A stretch of DNA of 64,000 nt. It comes from Vicinamibacterales bacterium (lineage in GTDB: Bacteria; Acidobacteriota; Vicinamibacteria; Vicinamibacterales; 2-12-FULL-66-21). Within the stretch, counting starts at the first letter, position 1. Every line of letters begins with the position of its first letter. The stretch is taken from assembly GCA_036496585.1 (NCBI GenBank), contig DASXLB010000024.1, forward strand, positions 62,001-126,000. Direction: 5' to 3'. Under the pieces are notes generated by a model. It was not told where the DNA came from. It ran no database searches and saw only the letters and a list, made by a program, of their open reading frames with translations. The position numbers and the translations under genes are program-made. Positions 33,501 to 42,272 of the stretch are shown here, piece by piece.

Positions 33501-33958
33501 TGGAATTTGCTCTCGTTCTTCATCGTCGACTGCACAGTGAAGTGGATCGTGCCGTTGGCGAAGAAGGGCCGCATCAGCGGCGTCAGGATCTGCCAGTCGT
33601 AGTCGACCGTGACCCGTTCGATGTCGCCCGGACCGCCGGCGCCGCCGACGAACGAGGTGCCGCCGACCGCCATGTGCGAGAACGTGAAGGCCGAATCGGG
33701 GATCGTCAGGGTCGGCGTCTCGCTGCGCATGTCGGACCGGATCGAGTCCTCGCGCGAGAGCGACCCGACGGTGGCGCCAGTGACGACGTCGCGCGTCGCC
33801 TGGCTGACGCCGTTCTCGAGCGCAAGATAGACGTAGAACATCGATCCGAAATCGACGACCGAGAACGTCAACAGCAGCAGAAGCGGCGTCACGATCGCCG
33901 CTTCCACCAGCGTGGCGCCCCGGGCCTCCCGCAACCGCGCGATCAGTCGTCGATTCAT
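33497..33958 (-). CDS. TadE/TadF-like pseudopilin-type protein (second copy)
   Basis: A 153-residue protein with the same architecture as the next gene: A-R-G-A-T-L-V-E-A-A before a hydrophobic helix (V-T-P-L-L-L-L-L-T-F-S-V-V-D-F). The two form a tandem pair, probably the TadE and TadF equivalents. It starts 18 bp after the secretin gene. Confidence 0.8.
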   Translation of the reverse strand: MNRRLIARLREARGATLVEAAIVTPLLLLLTFSVVDFGSMFYVYLALENGVSQATRDVVTGATVGSLSREDSIRSDMRSETPTLTIPDSAFTFSHMAVGGTSFVGGAGGPGDIERVTVDYDWQILTPLMRPFFANGTIHFTVQSTMKNESKFQ

Positions 33959-33976
33959 CAGCGGCCGTCCCGTCGT

Positions 33977-35950
33977 TTACTTGTCGTTCTGGTTCTGGCC
34001 CTTGGTCTTCTCGTAGGCCGTCTGGGCGTCACGCAGCCGCACCGCCGCATCGGCGACGGCCTTCTCCTGCTTCTTGACCTCGGCGGCCGCCTTCTTGTCG
34101 GCGTCGGTCTTGTCCTGCGCCGTCTTCTTGTCGGCGTCCGCCTTGTCGGCGGCGGCCTTCTTGTCGGCCGCCACCTTGTCCGCCGCGGCTTTCTTGTCGT
34201 CGGCGGCCTTCTGCTGCGCAACCTTCTTGTCGGCCGCTTTCTGTACTTCGGCAGCCTTGCGGGCGGCCGCCTCCTCGTGCTTGACCTTCTCGCGGTCCTG
34301 CTTCGTCAGCGGCGCCGGCGGGTCGGGCGGTGTCTGCGCGGCCGCGACGGGCGCGGCTGTCGGCAGCGCGGCGGCACCCTGCGGGGCGGCCGCGACTGCG
34401 GGCGGCGGCGGCGGGGCCGGCAGGGTCTGCGCCTGCGCCTGCGACGACGCCGTCGGCTCGCCATGCGGGGCGCCGCCGGGCTTGCTCGGCTGCTGCGTCG
34501 TCGGATAGCGCGGCGAGCCGGTGTAGGGCGGCGGCGGCGGCATCGGCTTCGACGGCGCATTGATGAACGGCTCGACCAGGTTCGGCAGGCCTTCCGAGAC
34601 GCCCGTCGAACCGCGGCGCACGATCGTCGGCGTGATCATCACGACGAGCTCGGTCTGCTGCTTCTGGTAGGCGCGGCTCTTGAACAGGTAGCCGAGAATC
34701 GGAATGTCGCCGATGCCCGGAATCTTCGACATCGTCGACGAGACGTTGTTGTTCATCAGGCCGGCGATGGCGAAGGTCTGGCCGTCCTGCAGCTCGAGCT
34801 CGGTCTCGGTGCGGCGCGTGGAGAGCGCCGGCACCCGGAAGCCGCTCAGCGTCAGACCGTTCCCGAAGTCGAGCGAGCTGACCTCCGGCTTGACCTTGAG
34901 GCTGATCAGGTCGCCGTTGAGCACGGTCGGCGTGAAGGTGAGCCGGACGCCGTACTCCTTGAACTGAATCGTCACCGCGTTGCCGCCGCTGCCGGGCTGG
35001 ACGATCGGATACGGATACTCGCCGCCCGCCAGGAAGCTCGCTTCCTTGCCGTTGCTCGAAATCAGGTTCGGCTCCGCCAGGCTCTGGAACACGCCGTGTT
35101 CCTGCAGCGCGCGGACGACCAGGCCGACGTTGTACTTGTTGGAGAACACGAAGACGTTGAGGAGGTCGCTCAGCGACAGCGAGCCGCTGGCGCCGGTCAG
35201 GGTGTTGTTCGTATCGGCGGTGCGCGTCAGGTCGTTGAGGCCCGGCGCGGAGAACTGCTGCGTGGTCGTGCGCGCGATGACGTCCTTGTAGCCGGTGGGC
35301 CCGGTGAACAGGTTGACGCCGATCTCCTGCAGGGCGCTGCGGCTGACTTCGGCGAAGCGGACGCGCAGCATCACCTGATTGGAGGCGATGCCCTCCTGCT
35401 GCTTCAGCAGGTTGACGACGTTCTCCTTCTTTTCGACGTAGCCGGACGCGACGTCGGCAGCCTTGTCGATGACGTACTTGCTGGTGACGGTGCCCGACAG
35501 CACGACGTCCTTGCCACTCCCGGCGACGGTGATCGGCTCACCCGGGAAGAGGTTGGTCATCTGCTCGACGAGCTGCTTCAGATCGCGGCGGACGTTGACC
35601 TCGTAGGTCTTGATGCCGCCGGAGCGGTCCCAGACGAAGAGCGAGATCGTGCCGGGCGTCTTGCCGTGGATCAGCAGCTGCTGCGGCGAGGTCACCAGCG
35701 CGTCGGCGACGTCCGCGACGGTCAGCGACACCCTGGCGATCGGCGAGCCGACGTTCAGGATCGTGGAGCGTCCGACCAGCAGATCGATCGCGGTCGGGTC
35801 GCTGGCGAGGGCCGGCGGGCCAGCGACGATCCCGTTCGGCGATCCGCTGAACGCCACCGGCTGCTGCGCCTGCGGCGTTGCCACCAGAATGACGATGATG
35901 TACAGGGCCAGCGCCGTCACGCGCGCCGCCGTCCGTCGAACCGCTTCCAT
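33977..35950 (-). CDS. cpaC: Tad secretin CpaC/RcpA with long Lys/Ala-rich C-terminal extension
   Basis: Outer-membrane channel of the Flp pilus system. Signal peptide (~1-30), an N-terminal BON/secretin-N domain (~40-190), and a secretin core at ~230-465 with V-P-A-L-S-T-R-R-T-E-T-E-L-E-L-Q-D-G-Q-T-F-A-I-A-G-L and the C-terminal E-L-V-V-M-I-T-P. Usual CpaC proteins end near residue 480. Here ~175 residues follow: a Pro/Ala/Gln-rich linker, then a highly charged repeat of A-D-K-K-A-A type that should form a long coiled coil. The ATG 35950 has a GGAGG Shine-Dalgarno. Confidence 0.88.
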   Translation of the reverse strand: MEAVRRTAARVTALALYIIVILVATPQAQQPVAFSGSPNGIVAGPPALASDPTAIDLLVGRSTILNVGSPIARVSLTVADVADALVTSPQQLLIHGKTPGTISLFVWDRSGGIKTYEVNVRRDLKQLVEQMTNLFPGEPITVAGSGKDVVLSGTVTSKYVIDKAADVASGYVEKKENVVNLLKQQEGIASNQVMLRVRFAEVSRSALQEIGVNLFTGPTGYKDVIARTTTQQFSAPGLNDLTRTADTNNTLTGASGSLSLSDLLNVFVFSNKYNVGLVVRALQEHGVFQSLAEPNLISSNGKEASFLAGGEYPYPIVQPGSGGNAVTIQFKEYGVRLTFTPTVLNGDLISLKVKPEVSSLDFGNGLTLSGFRVPALSTRRTETELELQDGQTFAIAGLMNNNVSSTMSKIPGIGDIPILGYLFKSRAYQKQQTELVVMITPTIVRRGSTGVSEGLPNLVEPFINAPSKPMPPPPPYTGSPRYPTTQQPSKPGGAPHGEPTASSQAQAQTLPAPPPPPAVAAAPQGAAALPTAAPVAAAQTPPDPPAPLTKQDREKVKHEEAAARKAAEVQKAADKKVAQQKAADDKKAAADKVAADKKAAADKADADKKTAQDKTDADKKAAAEVKKQEKAVADAAVRLRDAQTAYEKTKGQNQNDK

Positions 35951-35982
35951 GGTTTCCTCCTGCACGGGACCGCTGGTCCCGG

Positions 35983-36843
35983 CTACTTGATCACTTCCGC
36001 GGTGCGCTTGTCGCCGCGAATCACTTCAACGGTCGGAGCCGGCGCCGCCGGCAGGGTCGCCGTGGTCACCGGCATGGGGTTGCCGGACTTGTGGTTCGCG
36101 GCCACTGTCCGCGACGGTACGGCGGCCTTGACGACGCCCATCAGGGTTGCCGGGCGGATGCCAGGCGTGTCCGGCGCGCTCTTGTCGAGCGGGTTGCGCA
36201 GCGCGAGCTGAATCTTCCCCTCGGTGCTGGCGAGCGCGAGCCGTTCGGCCTGATCCGGGAAGACCAGCAGCGTCACCACCGTCACCTGTATGGGCTTGCC
36301 CTTCTCCTGGTCCTGCTCCATGCGCGTGCCCGCGGTCACCACCTGCACGTTGGCGAGAATCACCTTGGTGATGGTGTCCTGGTGCACGTCGGTGGGGCTG
36401 GCGGTCGCGAGGACGTCGACGCGGGTGCCGGGCAGCACGTAGCCGGCGACGCCGATCACCTCGTTGACGCGGACCGACACCGCCCGCATGCCATCGGGGA
36501 TCACCGGCGGCAGGCCGACGCCCGCTTCCTTGGACGCGAGCTTGGCCGGGATGACGATCTCATTCCGGACGAGCGGCACGATCACGCCGCGGCCGACCAC
36601 GTCGGAGGCGCGTTCGTATGCCCCCTCGGGCGCCTGTCCCTTGGGGAAATTGACGATCTTGACGTCGTCGGCCTTCAGCTCGGCCCCGAGGGGCACGTCC
36701 GAGGCGGCGACGATGACCGGCTGCGTCGGCGCCGGGCCGGCGGACTTCACCGGCTGGCCGTTGATCACATTGTAGGTGCCGTACGCGAGGCCGCCTCCGG
36801 CGAGGATGGCGATCGCAAGAACGGCAAAGACTCGGTTACGCAT
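35983..36843 (-). CDS. cpaB: Tad pilus periplasmic assembly protein CpaB/RcpC
   Basis: A 286-residue protein with one N-terminal membrane helix and a SAF-like beta-clip domain: V-I-V-A-A-S-D-V-P-L-G-A-E-L near residue 45 and Y-V-L-P-G-T-R-V-D-V-L-A-T near residue 140. RcpC/CpaB stabilises the secretin. ATG 36843 follows a GGGAG Shine-Dalgarno. Confidence 0.88.
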   Translation of the reverse strand: MRNRVFAVLAIAILAGGGLAYGTYNVINGQPVKSAGPAPTQPVIVAASDVPLGAELKADDVKIVNFPKGQAPEGAYERASDVVGRGVIVPLVRNEIVIPAKLASKEAGVGLPPVIPDGMRAVSVRVNEVIGVAGYVLPGTRVDVLATASPTDVHQDTITKVILANVQVVTAGTRMEQDQEKGKPIQVTVVTLLVFPDQAERLALASTEGKIQLALRNPLDKSAPDTPGIRPATLMGVVKAAVPSRTVAANHKSGNPMPVTTATLPAAPAPTVEVIRGDKRTAEVIK

Positions 36844-36859
36844 GATGTCTCCCGCTGAT

Positions 36860-37351
36860 TCAACCGACGACCAGAGCCACGAACGTGCCCACGGCAACAG
36901 CCGGCGCGTAGGCGAACTGGTTTCCGCGCGACGGCGCGGTGACGATCTCCCGAGCGCCGGCGGGCGCGGTTACGAGCTGGCTGGCGCCCATAAAGGTGTC
37001 GACGAGCAGACCCCGTCGCGCCGCCACGATCAGGGCAATCGCACCGCCGGCGACCGCCGTATACAGCCCGACACGCAGTCCCCTCGCGGGACCGACCAGC
37101 GATCCAATCGCGGCCACCAGCTTCACGTCGCCGGGGCCGGTGGCGCCGAGGACGTGCATCGGCAGCATCACCGCCAGGCCGACCAGCAGACCAAGAGCCG
37201 CCTGCATCGGCGTGACGGCGCCGCCGCCGAACGCGATGCCGAATCCCGCTCCGGCGAGCGCGCCGGTGAGCCAGTTGGGAATCCGGCGCGTCCGCACGTC
37301 GATGACGACGGCGGCGGCGACTCCGATTGCGATGGCGGCCATCGGCAGCAT
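36860..37351 (-). CDS. cpaA: Prepilin peptidase CpaA/TadV
   Basis: A 163-residue membrane aspartyl protease that processes Flp and TadE-type prepilins. The catalytic Asp pair is visible in I-D-V-R-T-R-R-I-P-N near residue 17 and in G-P-G-D-V-K-L (the G-x-G-D motif) near residue 72. It is the small form without the N-methyltransferase domain, as usual for Tad systems. It starts 2 bp after the first Flp gene stop. Confidence 0.88.
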   Translation of the reverse strand: MLPMAAIAIGVAAAVVIDVRTRRIPNWLTGALAGAGFGIAFGGGAVTPMQAALGLLVGLAVMLPMHVLGATGPGDVKLVAAIGSLVGPARGLRVGLYTAVAGGAIALIVAARRGLLVDTFMGASQLVTAPAGAREIVTAPSRGNQFAYAPAVAVGTFVALVVG

Positions 37352-37353
37352 TG

Positions 37354-37554
37354 TCAGAATGCCGCCTCGATGCTCTTCCAGAACACCGTATAAATCGTTT
37401 GACCGACGGTAGCGACCGCGCCGACCGCGACGAGCGCGATCAGGGCGACGAGCAGGCCGTACTCGAGCAGGTCCTGCCCTTCATCGGATTTCAGCGAGCT
37501 GCGATTGGCGATCCGCAGCAGTTCTTCAACGGCGCGTGGTGACGGCATCGGCAT
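37354..37554 (-). CDS. flp: Flp-type pilin 1
   Basis: A 66-residue type IVb pilin. After a short hydrophilic leader comes the Flp signature E-G-Q-D-L-L-E-Y followed by a hydrophobic stretch (G-L-L-V-A-L-I-A-L-V-A-V). Cleavage after the Gly would leave Glu at position 5 and Tyr at 6, which is standard. The mature chain ends with W-K-S-I-E-A-A-F. The leader is longer than in Flp 2. Confidence 0.88.
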   Translation of the reverse strand: MPMPSPRAVEELLRIANRSSLKSDEGQDLLEYGLLVALIALVAVGAVATVGQTIYTVFWKSIEAAF

Positions 37555-37627
37555 GCTCCTCGTGGCGATTGAGACGTGGCGGGATCGGAGGGATACGCCT
37601 CCGATCCCGCAGGAGCCGTTCAGACGA

Positions 37628-37810
37628 CTACGACCCGGTTCCGTTCAGCTTGGTGGCGATGTTGTTGAAGATCGTCGACACGCTTCCGCCGGCGGCGCCG
37701 ACGGCGGCGATCGCGACGAGCGCAATCAACGCCACGAGCAACGCGTACTCGAGCAGGTCCTGGCCCTCTTCGTTGCGAACGAACGACTTGACGGTGTTCA
37801 CGAGCTGCAT
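37628..37810 (-). CDS. flp: Flp-type pilin 2
   Basis: A 60-residue pilin, first gene of the Tad operon on the minus strand, paralogous to Flp 1 and nearly identical through E-G-Q-D-L-L-E-Y and the following hydrophobic segment. The mature tail differs (N-N-I-A-T-K-L-N-G-T-G-S). ATG 37810 is used because GGGAGG lies 6 nt upstream; a second ATG at 37816 has no spacing to it. It probably encodes the major pilin. Confidence 0.88.
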   Translation of the reverse strand: MQLVNTVKSFVRNEEGQDLLEYALLVALIALVAIAAVGAAGGSVSTIFNNIATKLNGTGS

Positions 37811-38204
37811 GGTCATCCTCCCCTTCGTCAGGGTGTTGGCACCGCTCGCAGGCGGTGCGTTGTGCGGTGTTGCCGCGTTTTTCGAATTACGCGGCAGCAC
37901 GCCGCGTCGCACTGGCCTCAATGGCAACTCGTATGCCACGAAGGACTCGCGCTACCTGCCAATCGCGGATAACTGGCCGCACGTGGCAGCACTTGCGGCG
38001 ACGGCGGCGGCCGCCGCCACCGCGGCGGGGAGGCGGCGTCGAACGCCGCGCTTCCCCCCCTTTTCGTAACAGCCGACACGGTTCTGGCGTGCCCCGGCGG
38101 GCCGCCGCGCGCAGCACCGTGAATGCACGGGGAAATCAGGCACATCACCGCACGGCACGCGCCTTGCGATTAAGACCGATGCTACGAATCCTGGGAACTT
38201 AGCC
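37811..38204. other. 394-bp divergent control region of the Tad operon
   Basis: No credible gene. It drives flp 2 leftwards and the small membrane gene rightwards. A G/C-rich dyad around 38029-38052 (GCGGCG paired with CGCCGC, flanked by G and C runs and then TTTTCG) could fold as a strong hairpin, and the 37990-38050 part is dominated by GCCGCC repeats. No clear promoter or sigma-54 element was found. Confidence 0.4.
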
Positions 38205-38474
38205 ATGACCACGAAACTGGGACTTCGCGACGGACTGATTTCGGCCGCCGTCTTCGGGGCGATACTCTTTGCCCTCGTCTCCGTCGATCCGCGCGTCGAA
38301 GCGCAGATGGCAGACCTGGTGCGCGCCGGCGACGTGTCCTCCTGGCATGGCCGTCTCGGCGACATCAGCGGCGCGCTGTGGTCGGCGGCCCGCGACCACA
38401 GCCTCGATCAGGCGCCGCTGCTGGTCTTCGCCACCGTCGGCACCGTGCTGACGCTGTTCATGTTCAAGAGCTGA
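38205..38474 (+). CDS. Small two-helix membrane protein
   Basis: An 89-residue protein with hydrophobic helices at ~12-28 and ~70-86. The loop between them is mixed. Function not recognised. Its TGA overlaps the start of the next gene (TGATG), so the pair is translationally coupled. Because it is divergent from the Tad operon it may be an accessory pilus factor; this is only positional. Confidence 0.55.
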   Translation: MTTKLGLRDGLISAAVFGAILFALVSVDPRVEAQMADLVRAGDVSSWHGRLGDISGALWSAARDHSLDQAPLLVFATVGTVLTLFMFKS

Positions 38475-39685
38475 TGGCACCCCTCGTTCTCGTCATCGAG
38501 CCCGATTCCCGGCAGGCCGCCATCGTCAAGCGCATCGTGCGCGAGAAGGTGGTCGCCGACGTCGCGGTCGTCGACTCGCGCGACTCGGCGCTCGACGCCA
38601 TGCGGACGATGGTGCCCGACGTGCTCCTCCTCTCGGCGCTGCTGTCGCCGCGCGACGAGGACGAGCTGATCGCGCACCTGCGCACGCTCGAACACGTCGC
38701 CCACCTGCAGACGCACACCATCCCGCAGCTCGCGTCGTCGATCGGATCCGACGACGACAAGCCGGCGCGCGGGCTGCTCTCGGCGTTCCGCCGTCGCAAG
38801 ACAGCAGGCACGGCGCCTGCCGGCTGCGATCCGGATCTCTTCGCCGAGGAAATCCGGACCTACCTGCATCACGCGGCCGAGAAGAAACGTGAAATCCGCG
38901 AGGCGGCGGCCCTGGGCGTGACCGCGGCCTCGCCGCGTGCCGTGGCGGCCGCCGCGCAGGCCGCCGCGAATGCCGGCACGCAACCCGCCGAGACCGAAGC
39001 GGCGGCGCCGGTCTCGTCGTGGGAATCGCCGTTTGAATGGCGTCCGTCGGGCGGCACCGCTGAAGCGCGCACCTCCGAGACTGCGCACGCATCCGCCTCC
39101 CAAGGCGACGCGGCCACGGAACCACCCGCCGTTGAACCGATCGCGACCGGCTTCGCCGACGCCGCACCGATGGCGTACGAAGCAATCGCCGCGCAACCCG
39201 CTGCGACCGAGTTCGTAGCGGCAGAATCAGTCGCGGAGGAATTCGCCCAGGGCAATCTCGTCTCGAGCGACGCCCCAGGCATCGACGCATTCACCGAGAG
39301 CGAGACCGCGGATGCCGCCGATGGCCTCGCCGACTTGCGGCGGGCGTTCGTCGCGCCTGAACCAACACCGGCGCCGGAGCCGGTGTCGGAGCCAGTCGTC
39401 CTGGCGGTGGAACCGGAGCCGCCGGCCCTGGCGCCGGAGCCGCTCATGATGGCCCCGGAGCCATCGGTCGTGCTGCCTCCGGTCGCACCGAAGGCGCGGC
39501 TCCCGTTGGTCCAGCGGCACGCGCGGGAGTGGTGGTACGAAGACGGCCATCCGCGGCCGCGCGTCACCGACACGGATTCCGAACTCCGCGAGGTCCTCGC
39601 GTCGCTGTCGATTCCGTTCCACATCGCCGCCGTCGGCTATGCCGAGGGCTGCCGAATCCGTCGCGTGCGCTTGAGCGGGAACTAG
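38474..39685 (+). CDS. Degenerate receiver-like protein with Pro/Ala/Glu-rich linker
   Basis: A 403-residue protein. Residues ~1-80 resemble a receiver fold (L-V-L-V-I-E-P-D-S-R; V-P-D-V-L-L-L-S-A-L-L), with the phospho-acceptor Asp replaced by Ser. Residues ~130-340 are low complexity, including a P-E-P repeat stretch near 295-335. A last ~50-residue segment (R-E-W-W-Y-E-D-G-H-P-R-P) looks folded. Function unknown. It is coupled to the small membrane gene. A role in Tad control by analogy with CpaE is inference. Confidence 0.5.
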   Translation: MAPLVLVIEPDSRQAAIVKRIVREKVVADVAVVDSRDSALDAMRTMVPDVLLLSALLSPRDEDELIAHLRTLEHVAHLQTHTIPQLASSIGSDDDKPARGLLSAFRRRKTAGTAPAGCDPDLFAEEIRTYLHHAAEKKREIREAAALGVTAASPRAVAAAAQAAANAGTQPAETEAAAPVSSWESPFEWRPSGGTAEARTSETAHASASQGDAATEPPAVEPIATGFADAAPMAYEAIAAQPAATEFVAAESVAEEFAQGNLVSSDAPGIDAFTESETADAADGLADLRRAFVAPEPTPAPEPVSEPVVLAVEPEPPALAPEPLMMAPEPSVVLPPVAPKARLPLVQRHAREWWYEDGHPRPRVTDTDSELREVLASLSIPFHIAAVGYAEGCRIRRVRLSGN

Positions 39686-39689
39686 CGGC

Positions 39690-39784
39690 CGTCTCACGCG
39701 ATCGCGAGTGAGCGCCGCCAGCAACCCGCGCGACCGGCGAGCAAGAGCGGCTGCATGCGAGTCCGACGGGCGACGCCCCTCGGA
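39690..39784. repeat. Dispersed intergenic repeat copy with hairpin
   Basis: Shares GCGAGTGAGC, GAGCAAGAGCG and GAGTCCGA blocks with the 5877 repeat. It folds into a 10-bp stem with one mismatch and a GAC loop (39762-39784). It sits at the end of the receiver-like gene and just before the helicase gene. Confidence 0.7.
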
Positions 39785-39845
39785 TCAGACCAGTCCGGCA
39801 CGTTGATTGCCCCGACCCGGCGCGCGCCGAGCCGTGCGCGCCGGA

Positions 39846-42272
39846 ATGCCTGGGAATCCCTTCGACCATCGAAAGAATCGCGATCCAGCCTTGCCGCCAC
39901 TGCTGCCGCCGCTGCCACCTGGCGTCGCGGCAGGGCGGCGCGTCACGGTCCGCGACACCCTCTGGCATCTGCAGCGCTCGGTCGATCACCTCGATTGCCG
40001 TGAGCTGCACCTTCAGGCCGCCGATGGCGGCACGCGTGTGCTCCTGTGGCCGTGCGATCGGCCGGCGCCGCAAGTGGACGGCCGCGCTCTGCGAGTGCTG
40101 TCACTGCGGGCCTGGGCACGGCGGGTCGCGGGGACCCTGGCGAGAAAGATCGACCCACGTTCTCCGCGCGGCAGCTTTCATGGCGAAGTCATTCCCTTTC
40201 AGCTCGCGCCAGTCGTCGCGGTGGCGTCGGGCGCGTCGCGCGTGCTGCTGGCTGACGAAGTCGGTCTGGGCAAGACCGTGCAGGCTGGCTGGATCGCGGC
40301 CGATCTCCTGGCGCGGGAACCCGCGGCGCGTGCCCTGGTGGCGGTGCCGGCGGGGCTGCGCGAGCAGTGGGTCGTGGAGCTGCGCCGACTCTTCGCGCTC
40401 GAGGTGGCGCGGGTCGACGCCGCGTGGCTGCGGGCCGCTGTCGCGGATCGCCCTGCGGACGTCAGCCCCTGGGCCGCACCCGGCATCTATCTCGGCTCGG
40501 TCGATTTCCTGAAGCGCGCCGACGTCGCGCACTCGCTGGTCCAGGTCACCTGGGACCTGCTGGTCGTCGACGAGGCCCACGCGGCCACGGCGCCGACCGA
40601 TCGCCATGCCGTGGTCGCGCAGGTCGCCGACGTCGCCCGGTGCGTGGTCATCATCACCGCCACGCCGTATTCGGGCGATCGGAACGCCTTCACGTCGATG
40701 CTGTCACTCGGCTCGTGCGGTGCCGGCGGCGAGCCCCTGATGTTTCGCCGGTCGCGGGACGACGTCGGCGACGGGAGTCGGCGGCGGCACCGTTTCGTCA
40801 CCGTGCGAGTCGGGCACGCGGAGTTCCGCCTGCAGCGGCTGCTCGAGCGCTACTCGCGCGAGGTATGGCGCGAAGCAGCGACAGACGCCGACGGAGCGCG
40901 CCTGGCAATGACAGTCCTGCGCAAACGGGCTCTGTCGTCGCCGGTGGCGGCGCTGCGCTCGCTGGTGCGACGGCAGGAACTCCTGCAGGGCGTTTCCTCG
41001 CCGCCTCGTCAACTGACGCTTTTCGACGACGAGCTCGACGCAGACGATACGCTGCCCGAGGCGGCCCTGGCGGCGCCCGGCCTGGCAGATACCTCCCGGG
41101 AAGGACGCTGGCTTTCGACACTCGTCGAAGCCGCGCGGCGCGCCGCCGCCGCCGATTCCAAGGCGCGCTGGCTTGGCCGGCTGCTGGCGCGGCTGGGCGC
41201 CGAACCTGTCATCGTGTTCACCGAGTACCGCGACACGCTGCGCCGGCTCGCCGAGGCGATCCCCCACGCGCGTCATCTACACGGCGGACTGTCGCCCGGC
41301 GAGCGCGCCGCCGTTCAGCGCTGGTTCAACGACGAAGGCGGGGTGCTGCTTGCCACCGATGCGGCTGCGGAGGGCCTCAATCTTCAACAGCGCTGCCGCC
41401 TGCTCGTCAACTACGAGCTGCCGTGGAACCCGGCGCGCCTCGAGCAGCGGATCGGCCGGATCGATCGAATCGGCCAGCGCCGGGCGGTCCACGCCGTCAG
41501 CCTGGTCGCGCGCGACACGGCGGAGGATCTCGTGGTGGCGGCGCTGGCTCGAAGGCTCGGCCGCGTCGCGGCCACGCTGGGCCAGCGGGATCGTCTCGCA
41601 TCCCTGCTCGACGAGGCACGCACCGCCCGGGCCGTGATTACGGGCGTCACACTCGAGCTGCCGGACCCGGCGGTAGCCGAGGCCGCCCCATCCATGCCGG
41701 ACCCGCCCGGCTATCCTCTCGATACGATCGCGCGATCGCTCGAAAGCGGCCCCAGTGGGAAGGAGCAGTCGCCAGGCGTCTGGATGTCAGGGCTCCGGGC
41801 ACGCGGCGTCCTGCGGCCAGGGGCGATCGCCCTCGTCCGCGCTGCCGCGCTCGCCGAAGACACGCCAGTTGCCGAACGCCCGTTCCTGGTGCACGTCCCC
41901 AGCGTGGCGATCACGAGGCCGCGCACCCGCGCGGAGGCCCGGGAACGCGGACGCGCGGTGCTGGAGATCGTCGAGCGTGTCGCGATCGACCTCGCCGACG
42001 TCCGCGACTGGTTCGCCGGCGCGGCGGCTCTCCATCGTCAGGCGAACGCGTCCCGAGCCCAGCGCGAGCGTGCGCTGCTCCGCCGCACCGAACCGCGCGT
42101 CGAGCGGCAGCCCGGCCTGTTCGAGGGCCGTGTGCTTCTCGAGACCGGGCAGGCCGTCGACGCCGCCGTGCAACGACGGCACGAACACGAGCGGCGCCTG
42201 CTGGCGCTCGATGCGGCACGCGAGCCTCGACTCGAATGCAGGGTCCTCGGAGTGCTGCTCCTATGGCGCTGA
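39846..42272 (+). CDS. SNF2/HepA-like helicase, probable phage-defence component
   Basis: An 808-residue superfamily 2 protein. Motif I is L-A-D-E-V-G-L-G-K-T-V-Q-A, motif II V-V-D-E-A-H, motif III I-T-A-T-P-Y-S, motif V A-A-E-G-L-N-L-Q, and motif VI Q-R-I-G-R-I-D-R-I-G-Q. It resembles RapA/HepA-type translocases and the SNF2-type protein DrmD of DISARM. ATG 39846 is chosen; GTG 39834 and TTG 39807 are in frame. Its last 10 bases overlap the methyltransferase gene. No nuclease domain is seen. DNA translocation coupled to methylation-based self/non-self choice is inference. Confidence 0.8.
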   Translation: MPGNPFDHRKNRDPALPPLLPPLPPGVAAGRRVTVRDTLWHLQRSVDHLDCRELHLQAADGGTRVLLWPCDRPAPQVDGRALRVLSLRAWARRVAGTLARKIDPRSPRGSFHGEVIPFQLAPVVAVASGASRVLLADEVGLGKTVQAGWIAADLLAREPAARALVAVPAGLREQWVVELRRLFALEVARVDAAWLRAAVADRPADVSPWAAPGIYLGSVDFLKRADVAHSLVQVTWDLLVVDEAHAATAPTDRHAVVAQVADVARCVVIITATPYSGDRNAFTSMLSLGSCGAGGEPLMFRRSRDDVGDGSRRRHRFVTVRVGHAEFRLQRLLERYSREVWREAATDADGARLAMTVLRKRALSSPVAALRSLVRRQELLQGVSSPPRQLTLFDDELDADDTLPEAALAAPGLADTSREGRWLSTLVEAARRAAAADSKARWLGRLLARLGAEPVIVFTEYRDTLRRLAEAIPHARHLHGGLSPGERAAVQRWFNDEGGVLLATDAAAEGLNLQQRCRLLVNYELPWNPARLEQRIGRIDRIGQRRAVHAVSLVARDTAEDLVVAALARRLGRVAATLGQRDRLASLLDEARTARAVITGVTLELPDPAVAEAAPSMPDPPGYPLDTIARSLESGPSGKEQSPGVWMSGLRARGVLRPGAIALVRAAALAEDTPVAERPFLVHVPSVAITRPRTRAEARERGRAVLEIVERVAIDLADVRDWFAGAAALHRQANASRAQRERALLRRTEPRVERQPGLFEGRVLLETGQAVDAAVQRRHEHERRLLALDAAREPRLECRVLGVLLLWR

